Positions 1 to 7,552 of a DNA stretch of 64,000 bases are shown in pieces. Position 1 is the first letter of the stretch. Every line of letters begins with the position of its first letter. Origin of the DNA: Ascidiaceihabitans sp034111945 (GTDB lineage: Bacteria > Pseudomonadota > Alphaproteobacteria > Rhodobacterales > Rhodobacteraceae); the NCBI GenBank assembly GCA_047626725.1, contig JBLHSG010000023.1:1-64000 (forward strand). Direction: 5' to 3'. The notes under the pieces are model-generated. The model had not been told where the DNA came from. It saw only the letters and a list, made by a program, of their open reading frames with translations, and searched no databases. The translations under genes and the position numbers were made by a program.

Positions 1-537
1 GCTTTTGCGTGTTCCATTTGTCTGTCTCATCTTCCACTCCTCAGTGGTTACGATGAGCCAAGAACACTCTCTTATCAAATAACGCTATTTGGACCCATAG
101 GCGCTGACGTCAGACACCCCGTTGTGTACGTGCCATGCCATTACGGCGGTCAGCGATCCTACTTTCAATGCCCCGGTGTCGTGAGTGGTCGGCACTGTGG
201 TCGGCGGGTGGCCAAGCTGTTCTTGGGCGGCAATTACTTCCTGTGCCGTCATTGCTATCGGCTGGCCTATTCCAGCCAATGTGAGCCGCGCTATGACCGC
301 ATGTTACGCCGCGCCAACAAACTCAGGCGCGCGCTGGGCGGGGAAGCTGGCACGGCCAATTGGATCGCGCCCAAACCCAAGGGCATGTCGCAACGCAAGT
401 ATCAACGCAAACAGTTTGAGATTGAGTGGTGCGAGGGTCAAGCAAACCATCTGTTCATTGCACGGTTTGAGCATCTTTTAAGCAGAGAGGAACGGGAGAG
501 TTTTTCTAAAGCTTCAACTGGTGAAACTTTTTCGTAA
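1..537 (+). CDS. Zinc-ribbon hypothetical protein, 5' end outside the window
   Basis: The reading frame is open from base 1 with no stop, so the gene probably begins upstream; a GTG at 124 is an internal alternative start. Counting from that GTG, Cys16, Cys25, Cys41 and Cys44 (CPG, HCG, CRHC) form a zinc-ribbon-like arrangement, followed by basic helices rich in Arg and Lys. The segment just before it (LSY...PVVYVPCHYGG) looks like the middle of a small zinc-ribbon family common in Proteobacteria, which argues for continuation to the left. Its function is unknown. The first 20 residues of the open frame are unconvincing, so a disrupted 5' end is also possible. Confidence 0.6.
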   Translation, partial: AFACSICLSHLPLLSGYDEPRTLSYQITLFGPIGADVRHPVVYVPCHYGGQRSYFQCPGVVSGRHCGRRVAKLFLGGNYFLCRHCYRLAYSSQCEPRYDRMLRRANKLRRALGGEAGTANWIAPKPKGMSQRKYQRKQFEIEWCEGQANHLFIARFEHLLSREERESFSKASTGETFS

Positions 538-626
538 CCAGAAGTTCCACGCGATGTAGTAACTATCAGTTAACCATCTTCCGCCAGCCTTATTGCATAT
601 AGAATCGCAATAAAGGCAAAACTCTT

Positions 627-845
627 ATGTACGAAGTATCTGGCTCCACAATCATCGACATGCAGCGCCACCGCAAGGAACGTCAGGAACAAAACCTGTT
701 GTATGAAATTCTATTAGTATCTCAAGATGAGCCGAATGAGGTATGGTCCGATGAATTTGCAATCATCGCGGAGCGTGAAGTTTATGACGCTATTATGGCT
801 GAAGTTCTGCCAATGGTCGCAAATTCTGGTTTCAGGCCGCACTGA
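627..845 (+). CDS. Small hypothetical protein (72 aa)
   Basis: A 72-residue acidic and polar protein with no signal peptide, membrane segment or recognised motif. Residues 12-25 are highly charged (RHRKERQEQN), suggesting a helix. Only a weak purine stretch (AAAGGCAAA) precedes the ATG. It lies alone in the AT-rich stretch left of the tRNA-Leu gene. I do not recognise it. The reading is plausible but not compelling, and the coding call rests on ORF length and a sensible composition. Confidence 0.4.
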   Translation: MYEVSGSTIIDMQRHRKERQEQNLLYEILLVSQDEPNEVWSDEFAIIAEREVYDAIMAEVLPMVANSGFRPH

Positions 846-965
846 GTAATGACTAAGCGAAGTAAAACCTGAATGAGGTTTGGAACTTTCCTACACCAGC
901 GGAGAAGGCAAGTGACAACTTGTAAACCTTCATTGAAAAGGGGTCTATCATTTCGGTTAGGCAAC

Positions 966-1026
966 CAATCCTCGTTCAAATCTCTATAAAGAGCTATGAA
1001 AAAATATTGGAATCAACCGAGGATTG
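966..1026. repeat. Inverted repeat in AT-rich intergenic DNA
   Basis: CAATCCTCG at 966-974 is matched by its exact reverse complement CGAGGATTG at 1018-1026. Adding TT on the left arm and AAC on the right extends the match with one extra base. The 43-base spacer is AT-rich and contains a small TCTCTATAAAGAG-like fold. It sits between two orphan genes, about 65 bases before the next start, and could be an operator, an untranslated-region structure or the edge of a small element. Confidence 0.45.
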
Positions 1027-1090
1027 AAAATAGTAATGAATTAACTGAATGTGCTTCACAAGTTCATTCACTGACCGTAACCAGAGACCT

Positions 1091-1444
1091 ATGGACAGTG
1101 ATGAGTGGGACGATTTTGAAGCCGCAATCGCGGAGTTGACGTTTGGGGAATCTGTGCCTTTTGAAACCGCAATTCGCCAATTATGCGAATTACATCTAAA
1201 CAGAGAAGCAAGCGTTTTACTTTTAGCGTCTATATCTTACGCAACTCACGTTGACCACTTTTTGAGTGTAAAAGAGCCAAATTCACTACGGGCATCGATT
1301 CATCGTTATCGAGTAGTCGCTGCGCTGTCTGCCGATGTTGCCCTTCTTCCTCCCAGCTCAAAGCGGTGTATTGATTTGCTCAACTTTTGGGCAAAGTCCG
1401 GAAACTGGGTTTTCTTACCGAAAAAGGTTCCTAAAAAGTCATGA
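1091..1444 (+). CDS. Hypothetical protein (117 aa)
   Basis: A cytoplasmic, mostly helical protein with an acidic N-terminus (MDSDEWDDFEAAIAEL) and no motif I can name. An in-frame start 42 bases upstream exists, but the ATG at 1091 follows a purine-rich AGAGA, and the protein then opens with a well-formed acidic helix. Its stop overlaps the start of the next gene in an ATGA arrangement, so the two are probably translated together. The function is unknown. The coupling to a secreted Excalibur-like protein is the only clue. Confidence 0.55.
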   Translation: MDSDEWDDFEAAIAELTFGESVPFETAIRQLCELHLNREASVLLLASISYATHVDHFLSVKEPNSLRASIHRYRVVAALSADVALLPPSSKRCIDLLNFWAKSGNWVFLPKKVPKKS

Positions 1445-1743
1445 AAATATCAGTTCTGTCTGTGACTGCTTTATTGCTCACGTTGTCGTCTTTCGGCGCA
1501 ACAGCTCAACAAGTCGAGCAATCTGAGATTGAGGTCTATCGTACAGCCCAGCAGTACGCTTGTGGGAAGACTTGCGGTAGGGTTCGGAGTTGTGAAGAGG
1601 CTGTTTATCAGTGGTGTGTTTGTGGATATAGCCGAGCGGATGGAGACAACGACGGCGTACCCTGTGAGAAATTATGCGGCCAAAGTACGCGAAAGAATCT
1701 CGACCGGGTTAGGCGTTACAAACAACAGTTCGGTTGTAGATAA
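1441..1743 (+). CDS. Secreted Excalibur-like cysteine-rich protein
   Basis: Residues 1-22 form a Sec signal peptide (MKISVLSVTALLLTLSSFGATA-type, cut near AQQ). The mature part has eight cysteines (41, 45, 51, 59, 61, 75, 79, 99) and the motif DGDNDGVPCE at 67-76, the hallmark of the Excalibur calcium-binding-like domain (DxDxDGxxCE). That domain is known from extracellular proteins and is often fused or linked to staphylococcal-nuclease-like domains; here a secreted nuclease gene follows 291 bases downstream. The start overlaps the stop of the preceding gene (ATGA). The cysteine count suggests disulfides in the periplasm or outside the cell. Confidence 0.7.
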   Translation: MKISVLSVTALLLTLSSFGATAQQVEQSEIEVYRTAQQYACGKTCGRVRSCEEAVYQWCVCGYSRADGDNDGVPCEKLCGQSTRKNLDRVRRYKQQFGCR

Positions 1744-1900
1744 GCCCGATCCACAAATTTAATGGGCGTTGTTCTAAACTACATGGACACTACCGTTTGG
1801 AAAATTCCATACGAGAACGCGATCCAAAATATCGCGGCCATTATTTCGAGAATAGTGAGTTTTATTCGTTTGAACATCATTTGAACTTACGAAATAGTGT

Positions 1901-1916
1901 TTAACCAAAGGTTAAC
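1901..1916 (+). promoter_or_regulatory. CtrA-type binding site
   Basis: TTAACCAAAGGTTAAC is a full match to the alphaproteobacterial CtrA consensus TTAA-N7-TTAAC, and 15 of its bases form a perfect palindrome. It lies in a 291-base gene-free stretch, ending 118 bases before the secreted nuclease start at 2035. The match is read directly; binding by CtrA is inferred. The rest of the stretch 1744-2034 holds AT-rich DNA with no gene I can support. Confidence 0.55.
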
Positions 1917-2034
1917 TATAGGTCTTCATTAGAGTTCACTGCGCATTTCCAAACACGGCTAAGCGTAACCAAACCATAAGTACTTCGTCTTACACAAATG
2001 TGCTGATCCAACTAAAACGGAACAAGATTCAGAA

Positions 2035-2457
2035 ATGCAAAAACAAGTTTTTTTTACAGCAGCGTCTTTGTCACTTTTTTTATGCTGCTCTGTCACTGCA
2101 GGCGAAGTGCAAGGCAAGGTCACTCACGTCAGAGACGCCGATACAATTGAAGTTAATGGCGTGCCTATCCGCTTTGATGGCGTGGACGCCCCCGATAAAC
2201 ATCAACCCGGATTCAAAGAAGGTATCAAGTGGATGAAGCGTAACTATGCCAATCGCATCGTGCGTTGCGTTTTGACTGGAAGAAGGACTTATGACCGCCG
2301 GGTCGGAACCTGTTTTGGCAGTAATGGTGAGAATATCAGTGCGGCTGTTATCAGCGCTGGTTGGGCAAGAGACTGTCCGAGGTATTCTAAGGGGAAATAC
2401 CGTAAGTATGAGACTGCTCGATCACGTGCCGTTCCCTTGAAGGGTTACTGCAGATAA
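2035..2457 (+). CDS. Secreted thermonuclease-like (SNase-fold) protein
   Basis: A signal peptide covers residues 1-22 (basic MQKQ, hydrophobic core, cut near TAG). The rest is one staphylococcal-nuclease domain: DADT at 34-37, IRFDGVDAPD at 45-54, YDRRVGTC at 86-93. By alignment with SNase, Arg46 and Arg88 occupy the two catalytic arginine positions and Asp51 a calcium ligand position, but the catalytic Glu position reads Asp54 (DAPD instead of the usual APE). At 140 residues it is a minimal single domain. It probably degrades DNA or RNA outside the cytoplasm. No strong ribosome site precedes the ATG, although the region is AT-rich. Confidence 0.8.
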   Translation: MQKQVFFTAASLSLFLCCSVTAGEVQGKVTHVRDADTIEVNGVPIRFDGVDAPDKHQPGFKEGIKWMKRNYANRIVRCVLTGRRTYDRRVGTCFGSNGENISAAVISAGWARDCPRYSKGKYRKYETARSRAVPLKGYCR

Positions 2458-2587
2458 AATCAGAGGCAAAGAGACCGTACCCCGGAAAACTACAAAAATG
2501 ATGTAGATCAGAAAGGGGGGATATTTGAGGGGATAAAAAGCGAAGTCACTCTTAAGCTTTTGTTTTATAAGTACATTTTTGGTGTAT

Positions 2588-2673
2588 TGGTGCCCAGAAG
2601 AGGACTCGAACCTCCACGTCCATAAGGACACTAGCACCTGAAGCTAGCGCGTCTACCATTCCGCCACCTGGGC
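2588..2673 (-). tRNA. tRNA-Leu(CAG)
   Basis: On the minus strand the gene starts GCCCAGGTGGCGGAATGG, pairs its acceptor arm with TCTGGGC, and has the anticodon stem CTAGC/GCTAG around loop TTCAGGT, giving anticodon CAG (reads CUG). A long variable arm and TTCGAGTCC T-arm fit a class II leucine tRNA. The CCA end appears to be encoded (2588-2590). Its 3' end faces the AT-rich orphan genes to the left, the usual side for integrated islands. Confidence 0.95.
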
Positions 2674-2912
2674 ACAGGTGATGAGCGCTGTTTATGTTTG
2701 GCACTTGGACGAGTCAAGCGCGATAATGTCGGGAACCCATTGGAAAACCAGATTGCGAGCATGCGCGATCAATGCGCTCCGTTTCGACCGGTTTTATGAC
2801 AAATCCAGCATGCCTTACCAAATCATTTCAACTATTTCCCGCGCATTTACATTGTTCGGAAAGAATGAAGCGAGTATGCAAGGCGCAACTTTTCTCTGTA
2901 GGAGCATGGATG

Positions 2913-3893
2913 ATGTCCAAGCTGGTCACAATTTACGGCGGTTCAGGTTTTGTCGGACGCTACATTGCGCGCCGTATGGCCAAAGCAGGTTGGCGCGTAC
3001 GCGTTGCGGTGCGTCGCCCGAACGAGGCGCTGTTCGTCAAACCCTACGGCGTTGTTGGTCAAGTTGAACCGGTGCTGTGCAATATTCGTGATGATGCGTC
3101 AGTTGCTGCTGTGATGCAGGGTGCCGATGCGGTGGTGAACTGCGTTGGGATCTTGGCTGGTAATGGCAAGAACACGTTTGATGCTGTCCAATCTGAGGGC
3201 GCGACACGTGTGGCCCGGATCGCGGCCGCGCAGGGTATTGATGCGATGGTCCATATTTCCGCGATTGGCGCAGATGCCGAGGCTGCCAGTGATTACGCCC
3301 GTACCAAAGCCCAAGGTGAAGCAGGCGTTTTGGCGCATATGCCGAACGCATCGATCCTGCGCCCTTCAATTGTATTTGGTCAAGAAGACGGGTTTTTCAA
3401 CCGCTTTGCAGGCATGACCCGCATGGGTCCTGTGTTGCCCGTTGTGGGTGCCGATACGATGTTCCAGCCGGTGTTTGTTGACGATGTTGCTCATGCCGCC
3501 GAATTGGCGCTGACGGGTGGTGCCGAGGCTGGCATTTACGAATTGGGCGGTCCCGAAGCAGAAAGCTTTCGTGATTTGATGGAACGTATGCTCAAGATTG
3601 TGCGCCGCCGTCGTTTGATCCTGAATATTCCGTTCTTTGCCGCCAGCATCATGGGGTGGTCACTGGAACTGGCAAGCAAGCTGTCGTTTGGTATTATCCC
3701 CGCCATGGTCACCCGCGATCAGGTGCGCAATCTGCGTAATGATAACGTGGTATCCGAGGGCGCAAAAACATTTGCCGATCTTGGGATCGAACCGGTCACA
3801 ATGGCGTCGGTGCTGCCGGATTATCTGTGGCGCTTTCGCCCGTCTGGTCAATACGACGCGATCAAGGAAAGCGCTAAAAACCTGCGCACCTAA
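2913..3893 (+). CDS. Complex I NDUFA9-subunit-like NAD(P)-binding protein
   Basis: An atypical short-chain dehydrogenase of 326 residues. The N-terminus carries the dinucleotide motif GGSGFVG (residues 8-14), followed by VNCVGIL and HISAIGA strands. A YxxxK-like segment (DYARTKAQGE) and the LRPSIVFG motif are typical of the NDUFA9-like family found in alphaproteobacteria. In mitochondria the relative is a complex I accessory subunit; the bacterial role is uncertain. An open frame extends to 2772, but TAGGAG at 2899-2904 places the start at 2913 (or the ATG just before it at 2910). It is convergent with uppP, and the two ends overlap by four bases. Confidence 0.85.
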   Translation: MSKLVTIYGGSGFVGRYIARRMAKAGWRVRVAVRRPNEALFVKPYGVVGQVEPVLCNIRDDASVAAVMQGADAVVNCVGILAGNGKNTFDAVQSEGATRVARIAAAQGIDAMVHISAIGADAEAASDYARTKAQGEAGVLAHMPNASILRPSIVFGQEDGFFNRFAGMTRMGPVLPVVGADTMFQPVFVDDVAHAAELALTGGAEAGIYELGGPEAESFRDLMERMLKIVRRRRLILNIPFFAASIMGWSLELASKLSFGIIPAMVTRDQVRNLRNDNVVSEGAKTFADLGIEPVTMASVLPDYLWRFRPSGQYDAIKESAKNLRT

Positions 3894-4693
3894 ACGTAGG
3901 CCCATCCGATTAGGATGATGCCGAAAATGACGCGGTAAATGACATAAGGCGTAAAGCTGATGGTGCGCAGTAATCGCATCATCAGAGCAAGCGCGAGTAG
4001 GGCAGCAAGAAACGCAAAGATCGCTGCAATTCCTGCGTCGCGGGCCAAAGCCCAGTTTGCTTGATCGATTACGTCTAAGCCCAGCAACGCACCAGATGCT
4101 AAAATTGTCGGTATCGACATAAGCATGGACAGCTTTGCAGCGCTTTCACGTCCGTACCCTAATCGTCGTGCTGCTGTGATCGTGATCCCTGATCTGGATG
4201 TGCCGGGGATCAACGCCAGAACCTGTGCACAGCCCATCCAAAGCGCGTGCTTTAGGGACCAGTCCTTGGCCTCGTGTGTGGTGTCGCCTGTGCGATCCGC
4301 CCAGTATAGAACCAGTCCGAAAATCAACATCATCCAGCCGATCACGGCGGTAGATCGCAGCAGGTCGTTTAATCCGGTCAGTTTGAAAATTAGCCCTGCG
4401 ATGATCACTGGAATGGTCGCGATGATTAAACAAAGTGCAAGGAACGCGCCGGCTGTGTCGACCTTGCCTCGCAGCAAACGGGTTGTGCCGATGGCTGCGA
4501 TTTTAACGTCCGCCCAAAAGAACAGGACCACAGCAAACAACGTTCCGACATGTACAGCCACGTCAATCGCCAGCCCCTGATCGGGCGCGCCGGTCAGTGC
4601 GGGAAGCAGAATCAAGTGCCCTGACGAGCTGACGGGCAGGAATTCAGTCAGCCCTTGGATCACGGCAAGTATAAAGAGATGGAACAATGTCAC
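3890..4693 (-). CDS. uppP: Undecaprenyl-diphosphatase UppP (BacA)
   Basis: An integral membrane phosphatase that recycles undecaprenyl diphosphate to the monophosphate carrier used for peptidoglycan and other surface polymers. The N-terminal motif EFLPVSSSGH (17-26) and a second motif PGTSRSG near residue 165 are the two conserved active-site segments of the BacA family. Multiple hydrophobic segments span the 267 residues, the usual length. It sits alone, transcribed toward the NDUFA9-like gene. A link to the polysaccharide locus 15 kb away is only biochemical, through the shared lipid carrier. Confidence 0.95.
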   Translation of the reverse strand: MTLFHLFILAVIQGLTEFLPVSSSGHLILLPALTGAPDQGLAIDVAVHVGTLFAVVLFFWADVKIAAIGTTRLLRGKVDTAGAFLALCLIIATIPVIIAGLIFKLTGLNDLLRSTAVIGWMMLIFGLVLYWADRTGDTTHEAKDWSLKHALWMGCAQVLALIPGTSRSGITITAARRLGYGRESAAKLSMLMSIPTILASGALLGLDVIDQANWALARDAGIAAIFAFLAALLALALMMRLLRTISFTPYVIYRVIFGIILIGWAYV

Positions 4694-4927
4694 GGCGGTG
4701 TCCTGCTGTCAGCGATGTTTCCTGATCGTATAAGCCAACGTAATCAAATGAAAAGTTCGAATAAAGGTACGAGTCGGACTTAGTTTTTGGATAGATTGCG
4801 TGAAAAATTACTAAATCCAGAAAAATAATTCTATATAGGTCAGTAATGCTGCCTTTTATTGTGTTGAGGGTTCATTTAAAGACGGGGTCTGGAATTATGC
4901 GCACAGAATCTGTGGACGGAGAATGTC

Positions 4928-6367
4928 ATGGCTGAACAACCGATGTTAAAATTTGTAACGATTGACCGCGACATGCCTCAAAAGCGTGAAGCAGAAGCGC
5001 GTCGTGAAGATTTCAACGAGATTTACGCAGAGTATGCGGATGCAAAAGCCAAAGAGCAATCCAGCCGTTGCAGCCAATGTGGCGTGCCGTATTGCCAGAC
5101 CCATTGTCCGTTGCACAACAACATTCCTGACTGGTTGCGCCTGACAGCCGAGGGGCGTTTGCAAGAAGCATACGAAGTGTCGCAAGCAACCAATACTTTC
5201 CCCGAAATCTGCGGACGTATCTGCCCACAAGACCGCCTGTGCGAAGGCAACTGCGTTATCGAAAGTTCGGGCCATGGCACCGTTACAATCGGTTCAGTCG
5301 AAAAATACATTACGGATACCGCCTGGGAAAAAGGCTGGGTTTTGCCGATCTCTCCCAAAGTTGAACGCGCGGAAAGCGTTGGCATTATTGGCGCCGGTCC
5401 CGGTGGTTTGGCTGCGGCTGACGTGCTGCGCCGCGCCGGTGTGCAGGTCACTGTTTATGACCGCTATGATCGTGCCGGCGGCCTTCTGACTTATGGCATC
5501 CCGGGCTTTAAGTTGGAAAAAGATGTGGTGATGCGCCGCAATGATCAACTGGCCCAAGGTGGCGTCAAATTTGTGCTAAATGTGAACGTCGGAACCGACA
5601 TTAGTTTTGCTGATTTGCGTGCCCGCCATGACGCAGTGATAATTGCGACAGGTGTTTATAAAACAAGGGAAATTTCCGCACCGAACGCTAACGCAAATGG
5701 CGTGCTTCGTGCGATTGATTTCCTGACCGCCAGCAACCGCAAAAGCTTTGGCGACGCTGTGCCAGAATTTGACAGCGGCGCGCTAAATGCTGAGGGCAAA
5801 AAGATTGTCGTGATCGGCGGTGGCGATACTGCGATGGATTGCGTGCGTACGTCGATCCGCCAAGGCGCTACATCCGTGAAATGCCTGTATCGCCGCGATC
5901 GTGCGAACATGCCTGGCAGCCAACGCGAAGTACAAAATGCCGAAGAAGAAGGCGTCGTTTTCGAATGGCTCAGCGCGCCAAAAGGCTTCGCCGAAACAGG
6001 CGGCAATGTCACAGGTGTGATGGTACAAAAGATGCGTCTGGGCGCACCTGACGCAACTGGTCGTCAAGCGCCCGAAGTCATCGACGGCGCGGACTATGTC
6101 GAGGACGCGGACATCGTGATTATGGCGCTGGGTTTCGAACCCGAAGACCTGCCAACTTTGTGGAATGAACCCGAATTGCCAGTCTCGCGTTGGGGCACGG
6201 TTCTGACGGAATACGTCAGCGGTGCCACGGCAATGGATGGCGTTTACGCGGTTGGCGACATTGTGCGCGGCGCGTCGTTGGTTGTCTGGGCGATCAAGGA
6301 TGGGCGCGATTGCGCGCAGGCAATTCTGGAAGGCTTCAGCGCTGCTAAACCGATGGCTGCTGAATAG
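4928..6367 (+). CDS. gltD: Glutamate synthase (NADPH) small subunit
   Basis: The beta subunit of GOGAT passes electrons from NADPH through FAD and iron-sulfur clusters to the large subunit. The N-terminal ferredoxin-like domain has Cys48, Cys51, Cys56 and Cys60 (CSQCGVPYCQTHCP). An FAD-binding GAGPGG motif follows near residue 156 and a NADPH-binding GGGDTAMD motif near 298, and the C-terminus carries AVGDIVRGASLVVWAI. At 479 residues the length is normal. GGAG lies upstream of the ATG. The partner gltB follows after two small genes. Confidence 0.95.
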   Translation: MAEQPMLKFVTIDRDMPQKREAEARREDFNEIYAEYADAKAKEQSSRCSQCGVPYCQTHCPLHNNIPDWLRLTAEGRLQEAYEVSQATNTFPEICGRICPQDRLCEGNCVIESSGHGTVTIGSVEKYITDTAWEKGWVLPISPKVERAESVGIIGAGPGGLAAADVLRRAGVQVTVYDRYDRAGGLLTYGIPGFKLEKDVVMRRNDQLAQGGVKFVLNVNVGTDISFADLRARHDAVIIATGVYKTREISAPNANANGVLRAIDFLTASNRKSFGDAVPEFDSGALNAEGKKIVVIGGGDTAMDCVRTSIRQGATSVKCLYRRDRANMPGSQREVQNAEEEGVVFEWLSAPKGFAETGGNVTGVMVQKMRLGAPDATGRQAPEVIDGADYVEDADIVIMALGFEPEDLPTLWNEPELPVSRWGTVLTEYVSGATAMDGVYAVGDIVRGASLVVWAIKDGRDCAQAILEGFSAAKPMAAE

Positions 6368-6446
6368 TACGGCACGTGTTTTGGGGCGGACGTATCATCG
6401 CAGATGCGACAACCATTCTGACCTAAGTGGTAAAGAAGACATTAAG

Positions 6447-6884
6447 ATGAACGAAACCAAACATATCAAAGGGCGCTGCATGTGTGGCGCGGTGACGGTT
6501 GAGGCAACGATGTCCGAACCGGCATTGCGCGCGTGCCATTGCGATATGTGCCGCCGTCACACCAGTTCGATGTTTATGTCGCTGCGCACCGATGCCGGTT
6601 CAACCAAGGTCGCCGGGCCTGCAAAATCTTATCGTTCGTCTGATTGGGCAGAGCGCGGATTTTGCGAAGTCTGCGGATCAACGCTTTGGTATGGTACGGT
6701 GCATGACGGTGTGCGCAATTTGGCTGCCGGATTGTTTGATGACGCGGCAGGCGCTGAAATGATGATCGAATTTTTCGCAGACGCGGCCCCAGTTGGCTAC
6801 GCATTGGCGGGTGGTCACAAGAAACTAACCACTCAAGAAACGATTGCACTGTTTGCACCAGACGAGGACGACGCTGATGCGTGA
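6447..6884 (+). CDS. GFA-family zinc protein (CENP-V/GFA domain)
   Basis: A 145-residue single-domain protein with the full GFA cysteine set: Cys11 and Cys13 (CMC), Cys30, Cys32 and Cys35 (CHCDMC), Cys73 and Cys76 (CEVCG). The family is named after an enzyme proposed to join glutathione and formaldehyde, but most members have no proven activity. The ATG at 6447 was chosen because an earlier in-frame start lies inside gltD. It lies between gltD and gltB and overlaps the next gene by eight bases, so it is likely part of the same transcript. Confidence 0.85.
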   Translation: MNETKHIKGRCMCGAVTVEATMSEPALRACHCDMCRRHTSSMFMSLRTDAGSTKVAGPAKSYRSSDWAERGFCEVCGSTLWYGTVHDGVRNLAAGLFDDAAGAEMMIEFFADAAPVGYALAGGHKKLTTQETIALFAPDEDDADA

Positions 6885-7500
6885 CATTGATAATCTGGGC
6901 AAATGGGCCCTGCGCATGTTGCAAGTCGCCATCGCGTGCGAAGTGATATTGGTCTTGCACACCGCCGCGTTGATTGCGTTTTGGCAGAACGTCATTCCAG
7001 TTGAATACGCCGAAACGATCGACAGCTCTGGCGTGTTTGTGTCGGTGACGTATCTGACAGTCATCGTGGTTTGCTACGTCGTTTGCGGGCGTTGGATTTA
7101 CCGCGCATCGTTCAATGCCGCCATCATGAATCCACACTCAGAACGCATCACGCCGGGGTGGGCTGTAGGGTGGTTTGCCGTTCCGATCTTTAGTCTTTGG
7201 AAACCGTATCAGGCGATGCGCCAAACTTGGAATTCGACGTTTCATTCCTCCAGTGACATGGATGCTCCGGCTCCGTCGATGCTTGGATGGTGGTGGGCCG
7301 GATGGGTTATCATGACGGTCATGGGCCAAATATCCCTTCGCATGACAATGAACGGTTCTGAGGATTCTTACGCAACATCGCTTTGGGTAGATTTAGCAGG
7401 ATTTCCTGTCGCCGTGACCGCGACATTATTATTCATGCGGATCGTTCAACGCGTCACGGTCGCACAAACCCGCGACAACGTTCAAGACACATTTGCCTAA
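6877..7500 (+). CDS. DUF4328 membrane protein
   Basis: A predicted membrane protein of 207 residues with hydrophobic segments near 12-35, 48-68, about 95-108, 140-160 and 172-190. The motif GWAVGWFAVPIFSLWKPYQA near residues 90-110 is the signature of the DUF4328 family, whose function is unknown. The start ATG overlaps the end of the GFA gene (ATGCGTGA). Its place between gltD and gltB suggests co-expression with glutamate synthase; whether it acts with it is not known. Confidence 0.8.
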   Translation: MRDIDNLGKWALRMLQVAIACEVILVLHTAALIAFWQNVIPVEYAETIDSSGVFVSVTYLTVIVVCYVVCGRWIYRASFNAAIMNPHSERITPGWAVGWFAVPIFSLWKPYQAMRQTWNSTFHSSSDMDAPAPSMLGWWWAGWVIMTVMGQISLRMTMNGSEDSYATSLWVDLAGFPVAVTATLLFMRIVQRVTVAQTRDNVQDTFA

Positions 7501-7552
7501 GTCATCTTGGGCTACACACTAATTTTCCGAACCGTTCAGACAGGAGAAACAC

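Noticed and set aside
3037..3369. Long opposite-strand open frames inside the NDUFA9-like gene
   Set aside because: They have no ribosome site or family motif; coding on the plus strand is certain, so these are frame shadows.
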